From Prevotellaceae bacterium (GTDB lineage: Bacteria > Bacteroidota > Bacteroidia > Bacteroidales > UBA932), in contig JAITAP010000014.1 of NCBI GenBank assembly GCA_031284065.1, forward strand, positions 1-37,561: a stretch of 37,561 nucleotides of DNA, in the 5' to 3' direction. Numbering within the stretch: position 1 is the stretch's first letter; each line of letters opens with the position of its first letter. Of this stretch, positions 7,012-14,489 are shown piece by piece. A program made the translations under genes and the position numbers. The notes under the pieces were generated by a model. It saw only the letters and a list, made by a program, of their open reading frames with translations, made no database searches and was not told the origin of the DNA.

Positions 7012-8037
7012 ATGGATGAAGAAAAAAGTAACCAAAGCACGGTAATCAACCCAATGACCCGCAAAAAATTTCTGCGGACGTGCGGCGCAATTGTTGCCGG
7101 AGGCGCTGTTGCTGCGGTATCGGGTACGCTGATGAGGCGGACGCTTGCGCCGCCGGTTGGCGTTGCGCCGGATGGGCTGCGTCCGGTGCGAGGCGAGGCA
7201 TTTGCATCGCCCTACAAGCTGGTAGCGGCTTTTGCCACAGACCAAGCCATAGAAAGCCTTGCGCTGCGGGGCGACGAGCTGTACGTGGCGGCGGCGGGCA
7301 CGGTTTCGGCTTACGACGGCTACGGCACGCTGCTTCGCCGCTTTACCGCCGCCGAACCCATACGCGATATTGCCGTCGCCGGCGATGAGATTTACCTGCT
7401 GCACCCCAACAGCATCGGGGTGTATTCGCCGACGGGCGAGCTGCTGCGCGGCTGGGAGGCTTGCAGCGACTTGTCCGACTACTGCTCGCTTGCGCTTGCG
7501 TCAGGCTGCGTATTTGTTACCGATGTGAGGAACAAGAATATTTGCAAATACACCGCCGAAGGAAATTTTGTAAAGTTCATCCACAGCCCCAACGGGTTTG
7601 TTATCCCCAGCTACACGTTCGGGATTGAGCATATCGGCGGCGCGCTGTACTGCTCCAACCCGGGGCGGCATCAGGTGGAGCGCTACACGGTTGACGGCGA
7701 ATACGTCGGCTCGTTTGGCAAACATGGCGCTGCTCCCGGCATGTTCACCGGATGCTGTAACCCGGTGTACTTGTCGTGCACCCCAAGCGGCGACGTTATT
7801 ACCTCCGAAAAGGGAGACCCGCGTATCAGCTGCTACGGGCGAGACGGTGCGTTTCGGGGCGTACTGCTCGACGGAAAAATGCTGGGCGGCGGAAGAATTG
7901 CCTACGACGTGAAGGTGCAAGGCGACAAAATAGTGGCGGCGGGGAAAAAGAGAGTTTCCATTTTTCGCTACGACAGCGCCCAAACGGCAAGCACAGCCTG
8001 CGGCGGATGCGGCGTTAGCTGCCCGCTGCGCGGATAA
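7012..8037 (+). CDS. Exported beta-propeller (NHL-like) protein of the redox cluster
   Basis: From the ATG at 7012 this encodes 341 residues. The leader contains a Tat-like motif with Lys in place of the second Arg, TRKKFLR, followed by a hydrophobic Ala/Gly/Val stretch. The next gene has a closely related leader. The body shows repeated propeller blades, for example DELYVAAAGTVSAYDGYGTL, DEIYLLHPNSIGVYSPTGEL and KNICKYTAEGNFVKFI, which resemble NHL/6-bladed propellers. The protein ends in a Cys-rich tail, CGGCGVSC, a few residues before the stop. It is followed by the poly-ferredoxin gene after 20 bases. It probably acts outside the cytoplasm with the Fe-S proteins; the ligand is unknown. 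Confidence 0.7.
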   Translation: MDEEKSNQSTVINPMTRKKFLRTCGAIVAGGAVAAVSGTLMRRTLAPPVGVAPDGLRPVRGEAFASPYKLVAAFATDQAIESLALRGDELYVAAAGTVSAYDGYGTLLRRFTAAEPIRDIAVAGDEIYLLHPNSIGVYSPTGELLRGWEACSDLSDYCSLALASGCVFVTDVRNKNICKYTAEGNFVKFIHSPNGFVIPSYTFGIEHIGGALYCSNPGRHQVERYTVDGEYVGSFGKHGAAPGMFTGCCNPVYLSCTPSGDVITSEKGDPRISCYGRDGAFRGVLLDGKMLGGGRIAYDVKVQGDKIVAAGKKRVSIFRYDSAQTASTACGGCGVSCPLRG

Positions 8038-8057
8038 AAATTCAAACGTTACAAACA

Positions 8058-8624
8058 ATGGGGCATAACATTGCAAACCCTGTTTCCCGCAAAAAGTTTT
8101 TGCGGCTCTGCGGCTCCATCGCTGCGGGCGTTGCTGCTGCGTCCATCTCCGGCGTGCTGCTCCGGCGGGCGCTGACGGCGCAGCCGCGCTATTTTTGGCA
8201 GATAGACCCCATGAAATGCACCTGCTGTGGCCGCTGCGCAACCGCCTGCGTGCTGCCTGTTTCGGCGGTAAAGTGCATCCATGCCAACAAGGTGTGCGGG
8301 TACTGCGACCTCTGCGGGGGCTACTACCGCACCAACGCGAAAGACCTCAATACCGCGGCCGAAAACTTGCGCTGCCCCACCGGCGCTATCGAGCGAAAGT
8401 TTGTAGAAGACCCGTACTTTGAGTACGCCATCAACGAGAGCTTGTGCAACGGCTGCGGAAAGTGCGCCAAAGGCTGCAACTCATTCGGGAACGGCTCGCT
8501 CTACTTGCAGGTAAAGCGAGACTTGTGCAAGAACTGCAACGAGTGCCAAATTGCCAACGTGTGCCCTTCGGGGGCTATCATGCAGGTGGCATACGACAAG
8601 GCGTACATGCTAAAAGACGCTTGA
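8058..8624 (+). CDS. Exported or membrane-anchored poly-[4Fe-4S] ferredoxin
   Basis: This is a 188-residue protein. The N-terminal leader SRKKFLRLCG plus an Ala/Ser/Val hydrophobic stretch (residues 10-35) mirrors the leader of the preceding gene. The ferredoxin part begins at about residue 52 with C54-x2-C57-x2-C60-x3-C64. It continues with a CxxCxxC...CP group (CGYCDLCGG...RCPTGAI), then CNGCGKCAKGC, and ends with CKNCNECQIANVCPSGAI. It therefore has ligands for about four [4Fe-4S] clusters, like the electron-transfer subunits of membrane oxidoreductases. No catalytic subunit such as a molybdopterin enzyme is adjacent. It likely passes electrons to or from the membrane ferredoxin encoded 36 bases downstream. 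Confidence 0.8.
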   Translation: MGHNIANPVSRKKFLRLCGSIAAGVAAASISGVLLRRALTAQPRYFWQIDPMKCTCCGRCATACVLPVSAVKCIHANKVCGYCDLCGGYYRTNAKDLNTAAENLRCPTGAIERKFVEDPYFEYAINESLCNGCGKCAKGCNSFGNGSLYLQVKRDLCKNCNECQIANVCPSGAIMQVAYDKAYMLKDA

Positions 8625-8660
8625 CGCAGCCGGATACCTGTTTACTTATAACCTACTACT

Positions 8661-9947
8661 ATGCTGAACGCAGTGAAAAAATCGGCTACACTTTCTACTC
8701 GCATCCTGCGAATATGGGCTACTTTGCCATTCCTTTTTCATGCCGGTGTTGCCGGTGCGCAGCGGTTTCCCAAGCCCGATTTTGAATCGGGGTACAAGTA
8801 CCCGGAGCTGTACTACGCCATCCCCAACGAGTCGCTGTGGACGGCTGTGGATATTACCCTGCTGGCGGCGCTGATGAGCGTGGTGGCGTGGGCAGTCATC
8901 AAAAGGCGAACGCGCGCGCCGGTGGTCGTCACGTCCGTTATTTCGGTGGCGTACTTTGGCTTTTTCCGGAGCGGGTGCGTTTGCAGCATTGGCGCAATAC
9001 AAAATGTGGCGGTGGCGCTCGCCGACAGCTCATACGTCATACCGCCGTCGGCGTTGCTCTTCTTCATTTTGCCCATCATTTTTGCCATTTTAGCGGGACG
9101 GGTGTTTTGCGCGGGCGTATGCCCGCTGGGTGCGCTGCAAGAGCTGGTCAACGTAAAAAGCTATCGCCTCTCCAAAGCGCTCACGGCTGCCCTGAGCATA
9201 ATCCCCTGGATTTACCTTATCTTTGCGGTGTTGTTTGCGGTTACGCGCAGCGGCTTCATCATTTGCCGCTTCGACCCGTTTATCGGCATATTCCGTCTGG
9301 GGGGCGACATTGGGATGATTGTCTTTGGAGCGCTTCTGCTCGTTGCCGCCATCTTTACGGGGCGACCGTTTTGCCGTTTACATTGCCCGTACGGTGCGCT
9401 GCTGAGCCTCTTTGCCCGCGTATCGGTATGGAAGGTAAAAATCACGCCCGGCTGCATCAGCTGCGAGCTGTGCCACAACGCCTGCCCCGTTGACGCTATC
9501 CGTGCGCCTTACGCAAACAAGGTAAAAGAAAGCCGTGCGCAAGGCGTAAAACGAATACTGCTCTACCTGCTTTTGCTGCCTGCAATGGCCTGCGCAGGCG
9601 CCCTGACGCTGCGCGTAGCGAGCAACTCGCTAAGCCGCGTGAATAAGGACGTCCGGCTGTACGATATGGTAGCGCAAAACGAAGCGACGCCGCAGGACGT
9701 GCAATTGCCGGAGCTGGAGGCTTTCTACGGTCAGGGCGGAACGGTGGAGGAGCTGAGCCGACGCGCCGCAACGGTAGAAGCCGATTTCAGGCGTTACGCC
9801 ACCGCTGCCGGCGCGCTAATGGGCATGGTCGTCGGCTTTACCCTGATAGGGCTATCGCTAAAGCGCACGCGGAAAACATACGAGATAAACGACGCTGCCT
9901 GCGTACATTGCGCCCGCTGCTTTAGCTACTGCCCGCAAAAAAAATAG
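8661..9947 (+). CDS. NapH/NosR-like polytopic membrane ferredoxin
   Basis: This 428-residue protein has about six hydrophobic segments (about residues 15-33, 60-80, 88-103, 131-147, 178-196, 213-233), plus later ones near 298-316 and 383-400. It carries the two CxxxCP motifs typical of the NapH/NosR/CcoG group: FCAGVCPLGA (C150, C154) and FCRLHCPYGA (C238, C242). It also has the ICRFDPFIGIF segment and a [4Fe-4S] site at C265, C268, C271 and C275. A further CxxCxxCxxxCP site (C414-C424) sits only four residues from the C-terminus. Relatives move electrons between the quinone pool and periplasmic redox partners. The central position in the cluster suggests it is the membrane conduit; the direction of flow is not shown. 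Confidence 0.8.
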   Translation: MLNAVKKSATLSTRILRIWATLPFLFHAGVAGAQRFPKPDFESGYKYPELYYAIPNESLWTAVDITLLAALMSVVAWAVIKRRTRAPVVVTSVISVAYFGFFRSGCVCSIGAIQNVAVALADSSYVIPPSALLFFILPIIFAILAGRVFCAGVCPLGALQELVNVKSYRLSKALTAALSIIPWIYLIFAVLFAVTRSGFIICRFDPFIGIFRLGGDIGMIVFGALLLVAAIFTGRPFCRLHCPYGALLSLFARVSVWKVKITPGCISCELCHNACPVDAIRAPYANKVKESRAQGVKRILLYLLLLPAMACAGALTLRVASNSLSRVNKDVRLYDMVAQNEATPQDVQLPELEAFYGQGGTVEELSRRAATVEADFRRYATAAGALMGMVVGFTLIGLSLKRTRKTYEINDAACVHCARCFSYCPQKK

Positions 9948-10103
9948 CGGCGGGGTAAGAGCTGTGCGGTACGCGGAGGGAGCCTCCTCGTTACGCTCGG
10001 AGTAACGCGGGTGGCGTTGCCTGAAAGTCAAGGCAATTTGAGTTTGCCATAAAAAGCGTCGTCATTAATTTGAAAGAATTAATAAGACTTTATATAATTT
10101 ACC
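9948..10103. other. Intergenic gap inside the redox cluster
   Basis: The gap holds a GC-rich hairpin-like piece (CCTCCTCGTTACGCTCGGAG) related to the CCTCGCTACGCTCCGAATGA unit in the right-hand repeat island. An AT-rich stretch then leads into the next gene. No convincing promoter or terminator was found. Confidence 0.4.
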
Positions 10104-11933
10104 ATGAAAAAGAAAATTTTCCGGAATATCGCTATCGTATCGGCTATCTTTATCGTTGCCTTTTCGGCAATGCTGATAACAAACTATTTTCAGGTAAGGG
10201 GCTTTGACCCGCTACAGGCAGAGGTTGTTGAGACGCTCAAGCAAATCAACGACGAAAATGCCGGCAACGTCAAGCTTCAGGAGCAAATCCGCCAGCTCGA
10301 CCTGCTGGCGCGGCGGGCTTACTTCGTGCGCCTCGACCACCTCAGGTCGGGGGTGTACATAATGGTTGCCATGCTGGTGGTGTTTGTGGCGGCGCTGCGG
10401 TTCTACTTTGCCGAAGAAAAAAACATTCCCGGCAAGCAGATTAGCCCCGTTGACGATTGGATGGAGAAAACGCTTGCCCGAAAGTACGTGGCGTGGATAG
10501 CGGGCGGGCTGGTTGCCGCTGCGCTGGTGTTTGTGTTTTTTACCGCGCCGTTTCTAAAAAGCGGAACGGATGCTCTTATGGGGCAGCCTGCCGGCGATGT
10601 GTACGCCGCCGCCGAGCAATCCGCCGCCGGAGAGGGCGAAAATGTAGCGCCGTCGGCAGGCGAGGATACGGTAGAGAACACGGCGGACGGCTTGGCGGAG
10701 AGCTTGGCGGAAGCCGTTGGCGAAAATCCGGAAGGGGCACAAGAGGCGCAAAATCCGGCAGAGGAAGCGGCCAGCGTCAGCGCTCCGAAGGTAGCGCACA
10801 GTTGCTTTCGCGGCAACAACTCCAACGCCGTGTCGCCCGCCCGAAACGTACCTGTCAAGTGGAACCCCACAACCGGCGAAAATATTGCGTGGGCGAGCGA
10901 TATTCCCCGTCATGGCTTCAACTCGCCGGTGATAACCGGCAACAAGGTGTTCATCACGGGGGCAGACGAGCAAGCCCGCGAGCTGTACTGCTACGACCTG
11001 ACGACGGGCAAGCTGCTCTGGACGCTGGCGGCAAGCAATATTCCCGGTTCGCCCTCCAAAATGCCCGAAACCACCGAAGACACAGGGCTTGCCGCGTCCA
11101 CCGTAGCCACCAACGGCAAGCAAGTGTGCGGCATATTTGCCTCCGGCGACCTGATTTGCGCCGACATGGAGGGCAAGCGGCTTTGGGCAAAAAATCTTGG
11201 AGTTCCCCAAAACCACTACGGATACGCCTCGTCGCTGCTGACGTTCGGCAGCTTGCTCATCGTTCAGTACGACAACAGCGTCGCGCCAAAGGTGATGGCG
11301 CTGGACATGGCTACCGGCGACGAACGCTGGACAAAAAGCCGGACGGACAAAATCACGTGGAGCTCGCCCATCATTGCCTACGTTAACAATCAGCCGCAGC
11401 TCGTGCTGATGGGCAGCCCAAGCATAACCGCCTACAACCCCAGCAACGGGGAGCAATACTGGCGGGTAGAAGGGTTGAGCGGCGAGGTGGCGTCAAGCCC
11501 GTGCAGCGCGGCCGGAGTGGTGTTCGGCGCAAGCGAGTACGCCGCGCTGATTGCCGTGAACGCTACCACCGGCCAAACCTTGTGGACGGCAAACGATTTT
11601 CTCCCCGAAGTTTCGTCGCCGGTAGCCACAAAAGACAACGTGTACCTTGCCACGAGCTACGGCGTGCTGGCATGTTACGACGCGCAAACCGGCGAGCTGA
11701 AGCGTTCGCACGAGCTGAACACCGAGTTCTACTCCTCGCCGATAATCACCGAAGGAAAGCTGTACGTTTTCAGCAACAGCGGCAAAATGTTCATCTACTC
11801 CGCCAACCAGAGCTTTGACCTGCTAAGCTCGTTCGATACCGGTCAAAAAACGTTTGCTACCCCCGCCTTCACCGATGGCAGAATAGTGGTGCGCACCGAA
11901 AAAGGCATCTACTGCGCGAAAGTTGAGAGCTGA
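10104..11933 (+). CDS. Membrane-anchored PQQ-like beta-propeller protein
   Basis: This is a 609-residue protein with three predicted transmembrane helices (about 8-27, 84-101 and 129-150). An Ala/Glu-rich low-complexity linker follows (about 160-227). The rest (about 231-609) is a beta-propeller of PQQ-like blades with repeated aromatic-Asp-x-x-Thr-Gly patterns, for example CYDLTTGKLLW, ALDMATGDERW, AYNPSNGEQYW and AVNATTGQTLW. The SCFRGNNSNAVSP opening resembles the FRG-type start of this family. No quinoprotein catalytic residues were identified, so the fold may serve binding or scaffolding rather than dehydrogenation. It is the last gene on this strand after the Fe-S genes and probably displays its propeller outside the cytoplasmic membrane. 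Confidence 0.75.
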   Translation: MKKKIFRNIAIVSAIFIVAFSAMLITNYFQVRGFDPLQAEVVETLKQINDENAGNVKLQEQIRQLDLLARRAYFVRLDHLRSGVYIMVAMLVVFVAALRFYFAEEKNIPGKQISPVDDWMEKTLARKYVAWIAGGLVAAALVFVFFTAPFLKSGTDALMGQPAGDVYAAAEQSAAGEGENVAPSAGEDTVENTADGLAESLAEAVGENPEGAQEAQNPAEEAASVSAPKVAHSCFRGNNSNAVSPARNVPVKWNPTTGENIAWASDIPRHGFNSPVITGNKVFITGADEQARELYCYDLTTGKLLWTLAASNIPGSPSKMPETTEDTGLAASTVATNGKQVCGIFASGDLICADMEGKRLWAKNLGVPQNHYGYASSLLTFGSLLIVQYDNSVAPKVMALDMATGDERWTKSRTDKITWSSPIIAYVNNQPQLVLMGSPSITAYNPSNGEQYWRVEGLSGEVASSPCSAAGVVFGASEYAALIAVNATTGQTLWTANDFLPEVSSPVATKDNVYLATSYGVLACYDAQTGELKRSHELNTEFYSSPIITEGKLYVFSNSGKMFIYSANQSFDLLSSFDTGQKTFATPAFTDGRIVVRTEKGIYCAKVES

Positions 11934-12026
11934 AAGGTTGAAAATTGAAAAGTCGCGGATTGCGCAAAAGCCCACCCCGATGCTCCAACGGAGAAAACGC
12001 CGAGGCGCAATGTTCGGCGTCAGCCA

Positions 12027-12051
12027 ATTCAAAATTCAAAATTCAAAATTT
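12027..12051. repeat. Heptad microsatellite at the trmB stop codon
   Basis: ATTCAAA is repeated three times with a partial fourth unit. The trmB stop (12038-12036) lies inside it, so repeat number alters the last residues of TrmB or its stop. Confidence 0.7.
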
Positions 12052-12800
12052 CTCCGTCCTCCGGCCCTTGATTGCCGCGTTTTTGCCTTAGGCACATCGC
12101 CGCTGTACGCAAAGCCCTCCGGCTCTACAAGTACCTTACTTTGCGGCAGCGAAAACTTGAGGTAGGTAATGGGGTAGCCTTCGCTGATGAAAATATTTTC
12201 GTAGGCTGTTTTTATGGCGAGCTCGGCGGCGGCGGCGGTTGCGTACAAATTGTTGGCGCTCTGGAGCGGCGCAATGCCGTTGGCGGCAAGCGTGGCTTTG
12301 GCGTACTCGTGCAGCATTTGGCTGTCGGTTTTGAGGTGCACTATGCCCTGCGGCGCAAGAATTTGCGCGTAGCGGTTGAGGAACATTGGCGAGCAGAGCC
12401 GCTTGCGGGCGCGGGATGGCTGCGGGTCGGGAAAGGTAATCCAGATTTCGCCCACCTCGCCGGGGGCAAAGAGCGAGGTAACGACCTCTACTTTGGAGCG
12501 GACAAATGCAACGTTGCGCATGTTCTCCTCAGTGGCGGTCTTGGCTCCGCGCCACAGCCGCGCCCCCTTAATGTCGATGCCGATAAAATTTTTGTCGGGG
12601 CACATTCTTGCCAGCTCCACCGTATATTCGCCGCGACCGCAGCCCAGCTCCAGCGTTATCGGATTTTCGTTTCCAAAAAAATCCTCACGCCACCGCCCTT
12701 TCAGCGAAAAATCTCCCCTGAATAAGTCGGCAAACGCAGGCTGGTGTAGCAGCGCAAAAGTTTCGTTTTCCTGAAATCGCGACAGCTTGTTTTTTCCCAT
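12036..12800 (-). CDS. trmB: tRNA (guanine-N7-)-methyltransferase TrmB
   Basis: This is a 254-residue SAM-dependent methyltransferase. The SAM motif LELGCGRGEYTVELA lies at about residues 51-65, followed by FIGIDIKGARLWRGAKTA. The family-specific ITFPDPQPSRARKRL (PDPWPKxRHxKRR in relatives) and later HLKTDSQML are also visible. TrmB makes m7G46 in the variable loop of tRNAs. The first roughly 35 residues are an ordinary leader for this family. The C-terminus runs into a heptad repeat and ends NFEF, so the last residues are probably not conserved. It is convergent with the upstream propeller gene, leaving about 100 bases between them. Confidence 0.93.
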   Translation of the reverse strand: MGKNKLSRFQENETFALLHQPAFADLFRGDFSLKGRWREDFFGNENPITLELGCGRGEYTVELARMCPDKNFIGIDIKGARLWRGAKTATEENMRNVAFVRSKVEVVTSLFAPGEVGEIWITFPDPQPSRARKRLCSPMFLNRYAQILAPQGIVHLKTDSQMLHEYAKATLAANGIAPLQSANNLYATAAAAELAIKTAYENIFISEGYPITYLKFSLPQSKVLVEPEGFAYSGDVPKAKTRQSRAGGRRNFEF

Positions 12801-12975
12801 AATGTTTCATTAAGCAGCGGCAAAGTTACGGAAAAGTCCCGCTCCGGCGTCAGCTGCCCCGAAAAATTTTGCGCTGTTGAGGTGGCTTTGTTGCTTGAAT
12901 TAGGTGGAAGAGAGGCTTTATAGCACACGCCCTTTGGCGAAAAAAACAACCAATTTTACAGCCTGAAATTTATAG

Positions 12976-13140
12976 CATTGCCACACTACAAGCTCGAAAT
13001 GTGCAGAGAAGTACAGTATTTCCGGTAGAACGGCACGCACGGATTTATTAGAGTTGGCTGATGAAAAATTGCTTAACGGGCAAGGAGAGTATAAAATGGC
13101 AAAGCTCTATTTTGGTAGATTTCCGGTAGATTTCCGATAA
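12976..13140 (+). pseudogene. 3' remnant of a winged-helix/HTH-containing gene
   Basis: A 54-codon open frame without a suitable start runs from just after a TAG to a TAA at 13138-13140. Its core reads KYSISGRTARTDLLELADE and KLLNGQGEYKMAKLYFGR. This resembles the C-terminal helix-turn-helix plus wing of Fic-family and related proteins (xxSxRTAxRDLxxLVxxGxL). An intrinsic terminator follows directly, as expected for a real 3' gene end. The 5' part of the gene is missing. The family assignment is tentative. Confidence 0.4.
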
Positions 13141-13154
13141 AATAAATTTTCCAT

Positions 13155-13190
13155 AATCCCCCAAGTGAGGATTGGGGGATTTTTATTTTA
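13155..13190 (+). terminator. Strong intrinsic terminator
   Basis: AATCCCCCAA (13155-13164) pairs perfectly with TTGGGGGATT (13173-13182) around an 8-base loop. TTTTATTTT follows. It appears to end the decayed gene before xerD. Confidence 0.9.
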
Positions 13191-13282
13191 GCGGTATAAA
13201 TTCATATCCAAGCGTCTCCCCGCAGAGCGGTTCAGGATTTAAAAATTTCTACCTATCTTTACGGGATGATTTTTACCGGAAA

Positions 13283-14251
13283 ATGAAAAGTAGCGTATTG
13301 ACGTGGGATGAGGCGATAGCCGATTTCTTGGCGTTCCTCCGGCTGGAGCGGTCGCTGTCCGAAAAGACGCTGACGGCCTACTGCGCCGACGTGCGCAAGC
13401 TGCGCGAGTACGCGGAGGGCGAGCTCGGCCTACAGCCGCAGGAGGTGGAGCGCACGCACGTAGAGCAGCTCCTGTCGCGCCTCTACGACGGGGGGCTGGG
13501 CGGTCGCTCGCAGGCGCGGGTGCTGAGCGGCGTTAAGGCGTTCTTCAAGTACCTCCTCCTCGACGACGCGGTGGAGGCCAACCCTACCCAGCAGATTGCC
13601 GCCCCCAAGCAGGGGCGCAGCCTCCCGGAAGTCCTCACGGTGGACGAGGTGGAGCGCATCATTGCCGCCGTTGACCTGAGCAAGCCCGAGGGGCACCGCA
13701 ACAAGGCAATGATGGAGTTGCTGTACAGCTGCGGGCTGCGCGTGTCGGAGCTGGTGAACCTGCGCTTCTCGAGCATGTACCTCGACAAGGGGTTTCTGCG
13801 CGTGGTGGGCAAGGGCAACAAGGAACGCCTTGTGCCCATTGGCGGCAAGGCCGTGAGCGCATTGGAGCTCTACCTTGCAGGTCGCCGCGCCACTACGGAG
13901 CAGCGCAGCGCCGATGACGTGGTCTTCCTCAACCGACGAGGCGCAAAGCTGACAACGGTGATGGTTTTCCTCATTACCAAAGACCTTGCGGCAAGGGCGG
14001 GGATTACGAAAACGATAAGCCCGCACACGTTTCGGCACTCGTTTGCCACCCACCTCGTGGAGGGCGGCGCAGACCTCCGCGCCGTGCAGGAAATGCTGGG
14101 GCACGAAAGCATCACCACCACCGAAATTTACACGCACCTCGACCGCGAGTACCTCCGGCAGGCTATCCTGCTCTACCACCCAAGAGCGCGGCGTGCGTCC
14201 GTCGGGGATGGCGAAAGGGGTAGCCGGAGCGCGGGGAGTAAAGCGGAGTAG
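13283..14251 (+). CDS. xerD: Tyrosine recombinase XerD
   Basis: From the ATG at 13283 (start of MKSSVLTWDEAI) the protein is 322 residues. A longer frame upstream crosses the terminator and is not used. The N-terminal SAM-like core-binding domain (about 8-95) is followed by the catalytic domain. The catalytic residues are R153 (GLRVSEL), the Lys of GKGNKER (177-180), H248 and R251 (HTFRH), H274 (LGHESI) and Y283 (TEIYTHL). It resolves chromosome dimers at dif with XerC-type partners. The last roughly 20 residues (RARRASVGDGERGSRSAGS) extend beyond the usual end and look poorly conserved. A possible -7 element TATCTTTA lies at 13254. The next gene, xseB, starts 33 bases later. Confidence 0.88.
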   Translation: MKSSVLTWDEAIADFLAFLRLERSLSEKTLTAYCADVRKLREYAEGELGLQPQEVERTHVEQLLSRLYDGGLGGRSQARVLSGVKAFFKYLLLDDAVEANPTQQIAAPKQGRSLPEVLTVDEVERIIAAVDLSKPEGHRNKAMMELLYSCGLRVSELVNLRFSSMYLDKGFLRVVGKGNKERLVPIGGKAVSALELYLAGRRATTEQRSADDVVFLNRRGAKLTTVMVFLITKDLAARAGITKTISPHTFRHSFATHLVEGGADLRAVQEMLGHESITTTEIYTHLDREYLRQAILLYHPRARRASVGDGERGSRSAGSKAE

Positions 14252-14283
14252 CATTGTTGAACCATGTAAATGAAAAAAGAGCC

Positions 14284-14478
14284 ATGCAAAAAGAGTTGAC
14301 CTACGGCGAGGCCATTGCCGAAGTGGAAGAAATCCTTGCGCAGCTGGAGAGCAGCACGCTGGACGTAGATAACATGTCGGCAGCCGTGAAGCGCGCCGCC
14401 GACTTGCTACAGCTGTGCCGCAAAAAGCTGCACGACACGGAGCAAAGCATCAAAAAGACGGTGGTGGAGGAGGGGTAA
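14284..14478 (+). CDS. xseB: Exodeoxyribonuclease VII small subunit
   Basis: From the ATG at 14284 the protein is 64 residues. It starts MQKELTYGEAIAEVEEILAQLE, with the family pattern of two helices (about 6-27 and 31-57) that bind the large subunit XseA, including DLLQLCRKKLHDTE. A longer frame beginning at a TTG at 14254 has no conserved sequence in the extra residues. ExoVII degrades single-stranded DNA to oligonucleotides. The XseA gene is not in the window. Its position directly behind xerD suggests co-transcription. Confidence 0.88.
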   Translation: MQKELTYGEAIAEVEEILAQLESSTLDVDNMSAAVKRAADLLQLCRKKLHDTEQSIKKTVVEEG

Positions 14479-14489
14479 ATTCGCCGGAA

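Noticed and set aside
6810..7019. 69-codon ORF ahead of the redox cluster
   Set aside because: It starts at a TTG with no binding site, consists of translated repeat (KGAF repeated) and overlaps the real start at 7012.
10104..11933. PQQ-dependent alcohol dehydrogenase
   Set aside because: Only propeller blades are seen; the Trp-docking and catalytic Asp/disulfide features of quinoprotein dehydrogenases were not found, and the protein has a three-helix membrane anchor.
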